From NCBI GenBank assembly GCA_946807835.1, contig OX327704.1, positions 806,001 through 870,000 of the forward strand: a stretch of DNA of 64,000 nt, written 5' to 3'. This stretch comes from Ailanthus altissimus. Taxonomy: Eukaryota; Streptophyta; Magnoliopsida; Sapindales; Simaroubaceae. Below are positions 1-11,640 of the stretch, one piece after another; within the stretch, counting starts at the first letter, position 1, and each line of letters begins with the position of its first letter. The position numbers and the translations under genes were made by a program. The notes under the pieces were generated by a model that had not been told where the DNA came from, did no database searches, and worked only from the letters and a program-made list of their open reading frames with translations.

Positions 1-1010
1 CTTATCTCTTCTTTGACTAGTATCGAGCTCACTATTTTGCTCGAGACACTGAGGTATAGCACCAACTCATCCCTTTGAATTGAGATAATGAGGTGAATAA
101 GTTGAAGAGGTAAGCTTTAAGTTGTTGAAAATTGTTTTCGCACTTTGGAGTCCATTGATTTTTCTTTCTTCCTTTTATTATTTGGAAGAACTTGAAGCAT
201 TTGTCTATAGCTCGAGATATGAATAGGCTTAAGGCTATTGTCTTTCTTATGAGCCGTTGGATTTCTTTGACCGTGCTTAGTGACTTCATTTCTATGATAG
301 CTGTAATTTTGTATGGGTTGGCTTCTATTCCTCTCTTACAAACTATGAACCCTAAGCACTTGCTTGATTTCACTTCAAAGGCACATTTCTCAGGATTCAA
401 CTTTTATTTTTTATTTTCTCAAGATCTAAAACATTTCTCTCAAGTACCTAACATGATTCCTAGACTTAGTGGACTTAGTTATCACGTTATCTACATACAC
501 TTAATGTTTTTACCAATTAATAGTTTAAAGAGTTTGTTTACTAATTTTTGATAAGTGGCCGCTGCATTTTTTAGACCGAATGACATCACTTTATAGCAAT
601 AGGTCCTCTGATGTGTAACTAAAAAAAAGTCTTCTCTTAATCTAGGTAAAACATTAGGATCTGGTTATACCTCGAAAAGGCATCCATAAAGCTGAGCAGT
701 TTATGCCCTATTGTATAGTCAACCAATTGATCTATTTTAGGAACGAAAAGGTTATCTTTAAGGCACGCCTTATTCAAGTCAGTGACATCAACACACATAT
801 TCTATTTTTTATTTGTCTTTTTGACCATGATGACATTGGCTAGCCATTTATGATAGTGTACTTCCCTGATGAATCTCGTGGCCAATAATTTCCTATTCTG
901 CAGCCATTGCCTAATCCTTTCCTGGTTAAAAATCCTCATTTTTTATTTGATTGGCCTGAAAGTCGGGCTAACTACTAGCATATAAAAAGCCAATGTTAGA
1001 TCGATTCTCG
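1..1010 (-). mobile_element. Ty3/gypsy (Tat-like) pol fragment, RT to RNase H start
   Basis: The minus strand encodes a decayed gypsy polymerase that runs off the left edge. At 32-400 an open stretch holds the end of the RT and the connection to RNase H (a KCAFEV...FLGF-like block, then a QWTPKCENNFQQLK block that matches the gypsy WTpeCe.aF..LK signature). Further right, in several frames, come FGLKNAAATYQ near 550-590, then DLNKAC and LLSFMDAF near 670-790, and a WLANV block near 830-850. These are the conserved RT blocks of Tat/Athila-type gypsy elements (family knowledge). Stops and frame changes separate the blocks, so it is a pseudogene. No integrase lies inside the window. LTRs are not visible, so the element ends are unknown. 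Confidence 0.85.
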
Positions 1011-1719
1011 GCATATCTTTATGCAACCATACAAAAATGTAAGAGAGCTTATGTACCAGTGCTGTTAACCCATTTTTACCCAAAGGTTCTAACTAAGACT
1101 TGATTTTAATTACTTTTTTGAGAACATCAGATCTGACTTGGATGGATCTCAACTTCTTTGTTAGCCTAGGTGATTCATTGTTATTTTCTCATCGATCAAT
1201 AACAGAGATGCAGTATGTCTTTTTAGTTGACACTGCATAATAGTTCTTAGCCATCTTTTGGTCTTTGAACATAACATCTTAGAGGAAGTTGATTTGGTTC
1301 CTCTAAGAAAGACAGTTTATGGTATAGGGCACACTACCTATAGAGGGAAGCTTTTGGTGCTTTCAATGGAAGGTGGCATTCGTTAGGTAAACGAACCTTC
1401 CAAGGAAGTGTTTTAATTTTTAAAATTGAAAAATATAAGGGAGATTAAGTAAACATGTAGCTGATACTTTTTTAGATAGACTTTTGTAGGTTCTGTTGAT
1501 ACTGAGGATCCCGTTAGGATATTTGACCTAGAGGGTCAACCTCCTCTTGGAATGAAACTGAAGAAAGGATTTAATAGTATGGCTTAGTGCCGACTCAAAT
1601 TGAGGAGAGAGTCCAAGGAGGACGCAAAAATGGTCAATAGGCCCATGACCTTTCTACTAAGTTTGCGTTTCTAAGGCAGCCGATAGGTATACAACCTTTA
1701 GAATAAAGTTTGGGATGTT
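1011..1719. other. Decayed interval, probably more of the gypsy element
   Basis: No open frame or motif that I can assign. It lies upstream (minus strand) of the gypsy RT and could once have held protease or gag sequence, but no DSG/DTG active site or zinc knuckle is readable. Confidence 0.4.
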
Positions 1720-2392
1720 TTCCTAGTAAGGACACGAAGTCTTTTCTTTAGAAGTAATTTTTTCGTAAATGTACTAAGGCTTTTGATAGAAATATATCGA
1801 TATTAGGACTTCTCTGTAAGGACACAGAGTCTTTGGGAACTTTTTTCTACATGAGACTTCCTTGTGAAGGTATAAAGCTCTTCCTAGGAAGTACTTTTCA
1901 GAATGAAGCTCTCTTATAAGGACATAGAGTCCTCTTAAGGAGTCATTTTTACAATGAGACTTCCTTATGAAGGCACGAAGAGCTTCATAGGAAGTGTTTT
2001 TAGTAATAGAACTTCCTTATGAGGAAGTCTTCTGTTTAGAGGACTTCTTTATGAGGATACGTAGTCTTTCCTGGGAATTATTTATTTTAGAAATGGGACT
2101 TTCATGTAAGGACACAAAGTCTTTTCTGAAAAGCATTTTTAGTAAGGATTCTTCCTTGTGGAGGCATAAGGCTCTCCATGGAAAGTCTTCCTCTGTGAAG
2201 GCATAAAGCTCTCCTTAGGAAGTCTTTCGGTAATGCTGCTTCCTTTGTAGAGGCATAGAACTCTCCCTAGTAAGTTTCTTAATAATGATGCTTCCTATGT
2301 GGATACACAGAGTTCTCTATAGAAAGTATTTAGATTATGATGCTTCTTCTGTGAAGGCATAGAACTCTCATTAGGAAGTGTCTTAGTAAGGG
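1720..2392. repeat. Degenerate tandem array, unit about 52 bp
   Basis: About 12-13 imperfect units follow each other. Each has a core like AAGGCATAGAACTCTC followed by TAGGAAGT, then a short T-rich spacer, then GCTTCCT. Examples start near 1730, 1856, 1918, 1970, 2107, 2160, 2197, 2248, 2300 and 2353. Later units (2150-2392) agree better with each other than earlier ones, and two units near 2030 and 2180 are shortened. Not CRISPR: units are contiguous, diverged and have no unique spacers. Confidence 0.8.
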
Positions 2393-3062
2393 TTTCATCA
2401 TCATCTTTATCAAAGGTTCTAGGCCGTGTAAGGAGTCGATAAAACCTTACATATAGACTTAGGTGGGGATTTATTTTTGGTCATCTCACCAAAACAACAT
2501 TTCATCATCATCTCTATTAACGGTTCTAGGCCGTGTAAGGGGTCGATAAGACCTTATATGCAGACCTGAGGGGATTGGTTTTAGGTTATCTCTGTGGAAT
2601 GATGTTTCATCATTTTTTATATCAAAGGTTCTAAGCCATGTAAGGGGTCGATAAGACCTTACATGTGGACCTGAGGGGATTGGGTCCATCTTCTTGGAAC
2701 AGTGTAGAGGATTTCTTTTAGCTGTATCCTCTCTTAGTAATGGTATCAGATTGGGCAAAGGGTTGACTGGGCTCTACATCGGACCTGATGGATCATGTTT
2801 TTTTTTCCATCTCTCTATAATGGCATAGTGGATTTCTTTTGGCCATCTCCTCTCTTAGAAATGGCACCAGGCCATATAGAGGGTCAATAAGGCTCTACAT
2901 TAGACTGGGGGAAGAGTGGGGGATCAATTTGTAGCCATCTCTTTAGAACAGTATGGAGGATTAATTTTGGTTGTCTCCTCTCCTAGTAATGACCCCAGAC
3001 CATTTTATATGTAGAGAGTCAATAAGGCTCTACATATAGGTCTGTAGTGTCTTTTGGCCATC
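2393..3062. repeat. Second tandem array, units about 105 then about 120 bp
   Basis: Three units begin with TTTCATCATC at about 2393, 2500 and 2605 and share GGTTCTAGGCCGTGTAAGG, GTCGATAAGACCTTA and GACCTGAGGGGAT. Three longer units follow from about 2697, 2817 and 2937 with GGATTTCTTTTGGCCATCTCC, and GGTCAATAAGGCTCTACAT. All share the phrase 'GGTCGATAAG(a/g)C-CTTACAT', so both subtypes derive from one unit. The array abuts the 52-bp array directly. It may be a minisatellite within or beside the gypsy element. Confidence 0.8.
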
Positions 3063-4002
3063 TTTCCGAAATGGCATAGTTTCTCAAGTTTATGGTAATG
3101 ACAATATTGAAATAACATATGAAAACTATGAAACGTGTAGAACCTATATGTCCCATGACCTGGGGCTAATTCCTTTTTCATAGTCTATATAAAATAGGTC
3201 CCATGTCTATGTGTATGGCGATCTTAGTTTGACTGTATGTGAAATTTCTTAAAAAGCTTCCAAGATACGTTTAACACTCGAGAAAAAAATTTTAAACAAT
3301 GCGAAATCAATATAATCAGAATTAAATAAATTAATCGGGAGTGAGTAAACCAAAAATCAAAAGGAAGAAAACTTTTCCTCATTTTGTGATTTGTAAGATC
3401 TGGTAAGCTTCTTTTTCTCAATCTGAAAGTGGCTCTTAATTTGTGTTGTATTTCAATTGGTTCCATATCTAGTTTACTCGTGGTGATGAACTTATTTACC
3501 AATGAGTTACAATGATTGTCTTGGTTTTTGGTTAGCCTTTTTAGGCTTCTTTGATGTGAACGAGGAAGTTTCTTGAAATTTTGGAAGGCCTATCTCTGCT
3601 GTAGGCTTTTCTACAAGATTCTAAAAATACTATCATGGAATTAGATTTTTAGAAGCTTCAAAGGGCTATGATATAGTACATTGTTAGGGGCCTTTGTGAT
3701 GAATACTGAAAGAATTCAAGTCTAATATAATTTTTGTAAAATGTAAAGGGGTTGATTGATAAATATTCTAGCAGAAGTCTCTTTTTTCAAACATTGAACA
3801 TTTGTTATTTACACCAATTTTGGCCGGTAGTCATCCGATAGCTGGCCACTATAGGGACGCCATTGGCTATCGCAGCCAGAGTAATCGACAATAAAGAGGT
3901 TGTTGGTCTGATAATGATGGTGGCTGGAGGAGTAAAGATGAGGGTTGCAACCGAACATATGATGGCTTTGAGTCAGGTTTAGTGGTGATCATAGGCAGTG
4001 GT
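3063..4002. other. Unassigned sequence left of the copia element
   Basis: No recognisable gene. A 92-codon minus-strand frame at 3224-3502 resembles nothing I know and has no coding-like composition. From about 3820 to 4002 the base composition becomes clearly richer in G and C. This short piece is the left half of the locus into which the copia element inserted; the right half resumes at 8669. Confidence 0.45.
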
Positions 4003-4368
4003 TGTTAGAAGAGGAGTTTAGTATTTTAAAAATTTTAGGGAGAGAAATGATTGGAAGAAAGGAGAGGATTTGTAGTGAAACAACTCTTTATTGAACTCTT
4101 AAATTACTTTGTCTTGACTTATTATAAATGAAAGAACTCACCTATATTTATAGTAGTGGATGGAGAGTTCTACACATCAAATTTCAACAAATATAATAAT
4201 TACATCTCTTGACAAAATAGAAGATTAATCTAGATAATTTTGACATAAATAGAGGATTTATCTAGAGCATAAATCTAGAACATCTAGAACATATTAGTTC
4301 TAAAGATGGACTTGGATCAAAATTTGAGCTCAAAGTACTGAACTCAAAATCAAGTTTATTTCTCAAAA
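4003..4368 (-). repeat. 3' LTR of the copia element
   Basis: It aligns end to end with 8301-8668. It starts TGTTAGAAGAGG and ends TTCTCAAAA on the plus strand, so the CA end has mutated. It holds the same internal words as the other LTR, such as CAACTCTTTATTGAACTC. Confidence 0.93.
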
Positions 4369-4379
4369 CCCCTTCTTAA
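4369..4379 (-). other. Polypurine tract of the copia element
   Basis: The plus strand reads CCCCTTCTTAA directly beside the left LTR, giving AAGAAGGGG on the element strand. Position and sequence fit the plus-strand primer used in LTR element replication. Confidence 0.8.
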
Positions 4380-5490
4380 ACTTTATTTTGTCATGCTAAG
4401 GAAAGCTCTTATCTTGACAAAGGCTTCATGCTTGAGCAGCTTGGTGTAAAGATTGATAACTGAGTCTTGAGACTTGGCGTACATTAATTGTACTTCCTTC
4501 TGTGTCATCTTTTCTCTAGGAAAATGATAACTTGTATTAATGTGCTTACTTCAGCCATGAAGCATGGGATTTTTAGCTAATACAATAGCTAACTTGTTAT
4601 TAACATAAATATTTGTCGCCTCATCTTATGGCATAAAGCTCATTCATCAAGTTTTTAAGCCAAATTGCGTAGTAAACATATGACATTGCATCAACATATT
4701 CCGCTTCACATGTTGGGAGTGTAACAATTGGTTACTTCTTCAAAATCCAAGTGAAAGTGGTATCTTTTATGAAAAACACAAATCTCGTGGTGCTCTTTCT
4801 TTCATACAAGTCTTCTGCCTAATCACTATCACTGTAACCAACAAGCTTAAAATTATAAGAAGATGTATAAAATGGACCAAAGTCAATAGTACCTTTGATG
4901 TAATGAAGGAATCTTTTAACGGCCTTTATATGAGTGCTTGTAGGTGATTCTATGTAGTTAATAGTACCAAATGCCGTAAGCTTTCAACTAAGCTCTTAAA
5001 AGTTGTAAGATTAACGTATTCTCATTTTTTGCTTTGACAACTTAATCCCACATTCTACAGTCATGCTCCTCGGTTCGCAATTCTCTATGTTGAACCTTTT
5101 AAGCCCTTCTCTTGCATAGCCTTCTTAGGAGATGAAGATGCCTCAACTCTCTTACTTCACTTTAATGCTAAGATAGTATGACATGAGTCCAATATCCGTC
5201 ATCTTAAATTCTTTGGTTATTTCTTGCATGAATTCTTCAAACATAGTTGGATTGTTTACTATAAAAATCACATCATCTACTTGCAAGTAAACAAGCAGCA
5301 TATCACCATTTCCATTCACCTTCATATATAAGGCATGTTCATGTAGGCATTTTGAAAAATTATTACCTTTAAAATATTTATCTATTCTACTATACAATGC
5401 CCTTGGTGCTTGTTTCAAACAATATAAGGCTTTTTTTAATCTTAAAACTTTATTTTTGTGCCTTCTCATATTATATCCCAAAGGTTGCTC
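4380..5490 (-). pseudogene. Copia RT C-terminal part and RNase H remnant
   Basis: The clearest piece is 5152-5481. It has the copia RT blocks LKKALYCLKQAPRA and YLQVDDVIF, the latter being the YVDD catalytic box with altered context, and a DIGLMSYYL block (usually LG.L.YFLGI). Left of 5152 the RNase H region is present only as scattered matches on the minus strand with several stops. This would be the 3' end of the polyprotein. Catalytic residues of the RT box are visible, but the reading frame is broken on both sides. Confidence 0.85.
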
Positions 5491-6119
5491 AATGAATACT
5501 TCTTATCAAGATATCCATTCAAGAAGATAGATTTTACATCAATTTTATGGAATTTTCATTTATTTTGAGCAGCCAAAGAGATGATTAATCTTATGGTTTC
5601 TAACCGAGCAATGGGAACAAATACCCCTTGGTGCTTGTTTCAAACAATATTTGCTTGTAGCCTTTGGCAACCAACCTCACCTTGAAATGTTCAACTTCTG
5701 ATTTGGCATTCTTCTTCACCTTGTATGCCTACTTGACTCTAATAGCCTTTTTCCTTTTTGAAGGTGTTGCTAACTCTCATGTTTCATTCTTCATTATTAT
5801 TTTAATTTCTTTATCCATTGCATCTCTCCACCTTTTTTCTTTTACCGCTTCTTCAAAACTTATTGGTTCACTATTAACAAAAAGACAAGAAAGTATTAGA
5901 TTATTTTGATTCTTTTTCACTTCATAAATTTCTTGCAAGCTCCAGACTTATGGTGTTCTTAGACTTGAGGTTGAGCTTGAGCTTGGGCTAGTCATACCTT
6001 CATTTGTGCTTGTTGATGGTAAATGCGATAGAGTGATGAGCTATTGATATTTTTTACTTACTTGATCTTCATCTTGATAAAGGAAAGCAAAGAAGTCACA
6101 ATTTTCTTATTGGCCATTC

Positions 6120-7320
6120 CAACTCTATGTGCCTTCCATATCAAATTCAACATCTCTATTAATAACCACATTCTCATTGCTTAGATTGTACGATTTATAG
6201 CCTTTGAAACTTGAGTCATAGTAAAAAACAATAAACTTCTCACTCTTGTCATCAAGTTTAGACCTTTGATGGTCCGAATTATAGGCATAGGTAATACTCC
6301 CAAACACGTTCAAATGAGAGACTCTAGGTTTTCTTCTACTCCAAGCTTCTTGAGGCATCGTTTCCCACATACTTTTGGTAGGAGAACGGCTCATCAAGTA
6401 TACCGCATAGTTAATGGCCTTGGCCCAAAATTATTTAGGCATTTTCTTACTCTTTAACATACTTCAGGCTATATTAAGAATGGTTCTATTTCTTCTTTTG
6501 TTAAATTCTTTTGAAGTAAATTTGCCACCTTTATCGGATCTTATGGCTGTAATATAGTGACCATCTTATTTTTTAACAAGTGCTTTAAATTTTTTAAAAG
6601 CACTAAATGCCTTCGATTTATTCTTAAGAAAATATACCCAAGTCTTTCTACTAAAATCATCAATGAAAAGGATAAAATAATTATTTTTTCCAATAGAGCT
6701 TGGGTGAATTAGGCCACGAACATCAATGTGAACAAGTTCAAGTGGCTTGCTTGCTCTTGATTTTGATTCTTTTGAAAAGCTTTTTCTAAATTGCTTTCCA
6801 ACTAAGCATCCTTCACACAATTGATCCGATTAATTAATGAAACGTAATCCTCTCACCATTTGTTTATTAAACAATAATTTAAGGCCATCAAAATTTAGGT
6901 GCCCAAATCTCAAGTGCCATAGCAATGATGGGTTTTCAAAGCATGCCTTTAGGCATTTTGCAACATCATTTTGAGTATTAAACAAAATTATTTTATTTTT
7001 AGTCATTAGCACTTTGCCTATTAAATATATTTTTACTATCTCTTATTGAAAGGCTATTATCTCTCATATGAATATCATATCCTTTTTCCAAGAGTTGGCC
7101 TATGCTTAAAATATTATGTTTCATGTTTGGCACATAATAAACATTAGAAATAAATTGGTACCTAATATTTTTTAATTTAATTAAAATTTCACCCTTTCAT
7201 TTCACTGGAATTTTAGAGTTATCTCCAAAGGTAATATTGCCACTTACTGATTCATCAAGCTTCATAAACATATCTCTACTCCCACACATGTGATTGCTAG
7301 CCTCAGTGTCAAGATACCAA
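6120..7320 (-). pseudogene. Copia protease end and integrase remnant
   Basis: Reading right to left: an aspartic protease core DTEASNHMC near 7283-7310 (normally DTGAS or DSGAS, so the catalytic Gly is changed); the GAG-pre-integrase zinc region (LLWHLRFGHLNFDGL) at 6830-7012; then the integrase CEGCLVGKQFRKSF and VHIDVRG...YFILFIDDFSRKTWVYFLK at 6566-6820, carrying the first Asp residues of the DDE site; and the integrase C-terminal region with HLNVFGS, about 6125-6397. The pieces sit in different frames. Confidence 0.9.
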
Positions 7321-7419
7321 GTATTCTTTCCTCCATCATTCCCTCCTCCTTTGAATGCCAACAATAAAGTAAACCCACGTTGATCTTTATTTTCTACAAA
7401 ATTTGCTTTCTCTTCAATA

Positions 7420-8260
7420 TTGTTAGCGGCCTTGCATTTTGAAGTATAATGCCCAAACTTTTGGCATTTGTAACATTTAACATGAGAGAGATCTAACCTT
7501 TACCTTGAAATATTTCCTCTCCCACTTTCTCTTGTAGGAAATAAAACTTGTATTTTTTCTTCTTCATTTGTTGTCTTGAAACCTCCTCTTCCTAAGCCTT
7601 TATCATGACCTCTTCTATGTTGGTTTGTCTCATTCTTAGTGCCTTCATCTTTCTCCTTCAAATTAAGCATTGTTTGAAGAACTTGCTCCAAGGCTTCTTT
7701 TTTCTTTTTTTGCCTTTCTTCATAGGCAGCTCGTGTTCTCCAAGTCTTTAGATTCTTCAATAACTACAACAATATGCTCAAATTTTGGATCTAAAGAGCG
7801 GAGAATTTTCTCCACCATACGTGTATCCTTTAAACTTTCACTATTACTTTTTAATTGGTTAACTACTGCCAAAACTCTAGAAAAATATTCAAAAATAGTT
7901 TCTAAATCTTTTATGTGTAAAGATTTCAAACTCATCTCTTAGAGTTTGAAGACGTACCTTCCTTACTTTCTCCATTCCTTTGTAGAAAGTATGAAGTAAC
8001 TCACATGCTTCTTTAGTGGTAGTAGCATTAGAAACCTTCTTAAAAAGGCTTAACAGATGATGTTGAGAGCTTTCTTGTCTCTCTTTCTTACTTCAAAGCT
8101 TCCTTTTGTGCTTGAGAAAGAGATGCTCCATCTTGTAGTTCCCCAAAATCTTTCTCTACAATCTCCCAAGTATCTTGTGAACCCAACAAAGTTTTTATCT
8201 TAATTTTTCAAACTTCATAGTTAAGCTTGTTGAATTTGGAAAGGAACCATCCCACTTGCT
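7420..8260 (-). pseudogene. Copia gag remnant with CCHC zinc knuckle
   Basis: The frame at 7720-7935 carries the copia gag signature (YFSRVLAVVNQLKSNSE, then MVEKILRSLDPKFEHIV). A zinc knuckle CYKCQKFGHYTSKC lies at 7434-7475 on the minus strand with all four metal ligands kept. The two parts are out of frame. In the living element this protein packages the RNA. Confidence 0.88.
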
Positions 8261-8286
8261 ATTTTGTACAAGTGAAAATTTTCTAA

Positions 8287-8297
8287 CTTTAATACCA
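8287..8297 (-). other. Primer binding site (initiator Met-tRNA type)
   Basis: The element strand reads TGGTATTAAAG a few bases inside the right LTR. The usual plant copia site is TGGTATCAGAGC, so this copy has two changes in its first eleven bases. It fixes the orientation of the element as minus. Confidence 0.85.
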
Positions 8298-8300
8298 CTT

Positions 8301-8668
8301 TGTTGGAAAAGGAGTTTAGTATTTAAGAAATTTGAAGGAAAGAAAGAATTGGAAGAGATGAGAGAATTTGTAGAGAAACAACTCTTTATTGAACTCTTAA
8401 ATTCCTTTGACTTGGCTTGTTACAAATGGAAGAAACTCACCCATATTTATAGTAGTGGACGGAGAGTTTTACACATCAAATTTTAACAAACATAATAATT
8501 ACATCTCTTGACAAAATAGAAGATTAATCTAGATAATTTTAACATAAATAAAGGATTTATCTAGAGCATAACTCTAAAACATCTAGAACATATTAGTTCT
8601 AGAAGATAGACTTGGATCAAGATTTGGGCTCAAAATGATGAACCCAAAATCAAGTTTATTTCTCAACA
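8301..8668 (-). repeat. 5' LTR of the copia element
   Basis: Plus-strand boundaries are TGTTGGAAAAGG and TTTCTCAACA, with both TG/CA ends kept. It pairs with 4003-4368. A TATA-like CCATATTTATAG lies inside near 8440, but its direction of use was not tested. Confidence 0.93.
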
Positions 8669-9879
8669 GTGATATCACTTAGATTTTGGCCGCGATTTTT
8701 TCTGGACTAGTTGGTGCCTTCCACGGCGAGGAAGGACAATTGTTACAGTGGTGATGGGTGGGAACCTCGGCCTTTACAATTTGAATATGCGTAGTTTTAG
8801 TTTGCAGAAGACTGTCTTTGGTGCGGTGGCAATGGTGGTTTCTTTGGTACAAGGAACTAAGCTTGAGTTTCATGGTTTCCCGTTCCTTTTTCTCTTCCAG
8901 TTTTGCATGCTGTGTTCGCATGCACTCATGGACGGTGGTCATGGCTTGCATTCGCGTTTCCCATGGAAGCCTCCAGACTCGTGTATTCGAGTGCAGCAAG
9001 CGTCTCTCTTCGACCATTATACTGGACTCGTTTTTAATATTGAAAATATTGGTATGATAAATGGTTTGCATGCAGCCCATGCATACTTTGGTTCCCATAA
9101 CATCGAGTTTGATATTTACCTCTTTGTTTCTTTCTGACTTGAAATTTTTATTTTTGTTCTTCTTCACCAATTGGTTCCGAATCCAATTGGTTATTGGCTA
9201 CCTATGATTTGCGGGTTCAAGGATTCATTCTGGCAGCCTCGTTTTCTTTCCTTTTTTTTTTGCATGCAATTCATGCATGGTTCTTCGATTTTGTTTCTTC
9301 TGCACTTTTTTGTCTCACCTTTCTTTCTTTTTTGAATTCGCTTAAACGCGGCTCATGAAAAATTGTTGGAATTGATTTTTGAAAGTTTGGCTTTCTGTGC
9401 AAGTTTCTTACTTTTTGTTCAAGTTTTTTACCAACGGCACCATTAAAGTTTCAAGTCTAGAACTTTTTAGAAATATTCTCTTAGCCCTTTTGAATGCGTA
9501 GAGAGTTGCTGATGGAGAGCATTGTTCTCCTACAAAAAAAATACTCCAATGCTCAAATTAGTGTTTGATCAATCATAAGTATGTAATGTGTAGAATTATT
9601 TTAGGCAAGAGGGCATTGATGCTCTATATAATTTTTTGAATTGGTTTCTCAATAAATCAAAGAACGTACAATGTATGCTTTATATGATGCAACCTAATAT
9701 AGTTGAACTCATATTCAGATACTTATGAGATTAAGTTTAATCATAATGTGATAATATAATAGGGTTATTGAGTGTGCTTACGTGTCAACCCATTATATAT
9801 AAATATTAATTATAGTATTTATAAAATTATCATTTCTAATAAAATCATAAATATCATTAACTATTAAATGGTAAGATGC
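8669..9879. other. Unassigned, partly GC-richer region
   Basis: From 8669 to about 9180 the sequence is richer in G/C than its surroundings and open on both strands (129 codons plus at 8748-9137; 163 codons minus at 8679-9170). Neither frame shows a domain I know. Open frames on both strands suggest composition rather than coding. From 9180 on it returns to AT-rich DNA with no genes. Confidence 0.4.
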
Positions 9880-11640
9880 TTGTAACGTTAAGGCATTCTA
9901 TGATTTAAAGGAGTTTAGATTTGGTCTTTTGAGTTGAGTAGTATTTGTAGTCCTTTGACCTGAGCACCACTGTAAGCTTATGAGTGATTCACTATACTCT
10001 GATTTCACACATGTCAGAAATCTTTCATGGTCTAATTATTGGGTGTCGTTGAGTATGGTCTGATGCTTATGGAGTCCGTTGTACATAGATATAGGATACG
10101 TCAGCTCATATGAGTGAGTTGTATATCCTGATATTTCGAGATTGTATTTTAGAGAGTCTTGTAGCCACAAGCATAAACCCCAAAAACTATTTTTTGTAGA
10201 GATAAATAATATTGTAAAAGTATTTACGAATATTACTTTTAGAAATATAAGTATGGAGATAAGTTCATAGTTGAACAAATAGAGATTTGATAGCGATGAT
10301 TTATGTCTCTGCTCTTCTAGGATATAAATGACAGAAGGATTATACGAATATGAATATGCTATAATCTCAACTTGTATGGTCTAACACTTTACTTTGTAAT
10401 ATCCGTAACGTGTGTATGGGCATCATTCATGGACATATAGGGGAGCTCCATATGACAAACTAGGCATGGACCTAAAGAGTCTCACAATATAAAGTATACT
10501 CGTTGTGCACTAGGGTAGCAGACTGAATTGAATAATTCAATCCATTAAATTCTAGCAAATCGATAATTGTTTCGGGATCCCTTAGATTGTGCATTTGTCA
10601 AAACTTAATTGTTAATTGGTTAATAAGAGTTGTTAATTGGTTAATAAGAGTTGTTAATCGATGAGATGTTGACAAGTGGCACAATTTGGTCCATGAATTA
10701 TTTTTATCTTAAATTACTAATTAACCTTATTAATAAAAATAAGTAAGGTAAAAGTAATTATTCAAAATTATTTTGAATAATTAAATTAAATATTATTAGA
10801 TAATATAATAATAAACAGAGGAATTGTATTTATGGTAATGAAGCATATGTTGGCTATTCAACTAACTGTTAGGTATTTAAATTTTTGTTGGCCATCCGTT
10901 AAGGCATAATAATGGTAGGCATTAAGTAATGATGTTGGAAAAGTAAAGTTGAATGAATGAATGAATTCATTTTGAAATAGATGATATAGCCAAATGAATA
11001 GGAGAGAGAGGTTTGTTTTTCTTTTATTTTTCTTAAGTGCTGAGAAAATAAAAAGAAAAATAAGGGAGAGGCTATTTGGGTTTTCTAAGTTTTGTGACAA
11101 TAAAATAAACTTATACTCTTCTTCTCTCATAGATGGTTTATCATAAATCAAATAAAATAGAAAAAGAAAAATTAATTTTAGACAAGAGTTGTTCAAAATA
11201 ATTATTCTATGAAAATTGTTTTCAAGAATTATACAAGAGTTATATGCATATATTCACCATCTCCATTTTTAGAAAAAAATATTTATAATCAAAGAGTTTG
11301 AATATATGTTGCTAAAAATTCTAAATCAAAGCTACTATTCTAGTTTCATAATCCCACCAAACCATTATGGACTAGAATTGTTCAAGAATACACTTTAAGG
11401 TGAGCTCTACATTTAAAGATTGGAAGACTTGAAGTTTTGTAAAACTACCTTCATTAAGTAAGTGTTCTTTACATGATATTTTAGCACAATTGTTCATCAT
11501 TTATAAATTTTGCATAATAGTATTCTATACATATGCATATATATGATATATGTGTTTAATTGTATTAATTGAGTGTATTTTATTTACATGTTTTTGCTGC
11601 GTTTTTGTAAATTTTTGAAATTACAATATCATGTAATTTC
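9880..11640 (+). repeat. Dispersed noncoding repeat, copy A (probable LTR)
   Basis: This stretch shares a long series of words with 49,790-50,560 (copy C) and 50,760-52,230 (copy D), and in reverse with about 12,690-14,082 (copy B). Shared words include GTCCTTTGACCTGAG, GGTATGGTCTGATGCTTATG, GTGGCCACAAGCAT-like and TACTCGTTGTGCACT. There is no coding capacity. Because copy C follows a copia RNase H remnant on the same strand, I infer that the family is the LTR of a copia element, but I could not fix the ends. Confidence 0.7.

Larger units (their letters stand above)
4003..8668 (-). mobile_element. Ty1/copia retrotransposon, structurally complete, decayed
   Basis: The element reads from right to left. 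It has two LTRs of about 366-368 bp, a Met-tRNA-type primer site just inside the right LTR, a polypurine tract just inside the left LTR, and the copia gene order gag, protease, integrase, RT, RNase H. Flanking pentamers GTGGT (3998-4002) and GTGAT (8669-8673) look like a target duplication with one change. LTRs end in TGTTGG...CTCAACA on the right copy. By eye the two LTRs differ at roughly 10% of positions, and every gene has stops or frameshifts, so the insertion is old and cannot move by itself. Confidence 0.95.

Noticed and set aside
1490..1640. Plus-strand coding-like run (VDTEDPVRIFDLEGQ)
   Set aside because: Short, ends quickly, no family match; flanked by decayed gypsy sequence on the other strand.
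1720..2392. Possible CRISPR-like array
   Set aside because: Units are contiguous, diverged and differ in length, with no unique spacers; the rest of the window is eukaryotic.
3224..3502. 92-codon minus-strand frame
   Set aside because: No similarity to any family I know and AT-driven composition.
8748..9137. 129-codon plus-strand frame as a gene
   Set aside because: An equally long frame lies opposite; no start context, domain or codon signal distinguishes it.
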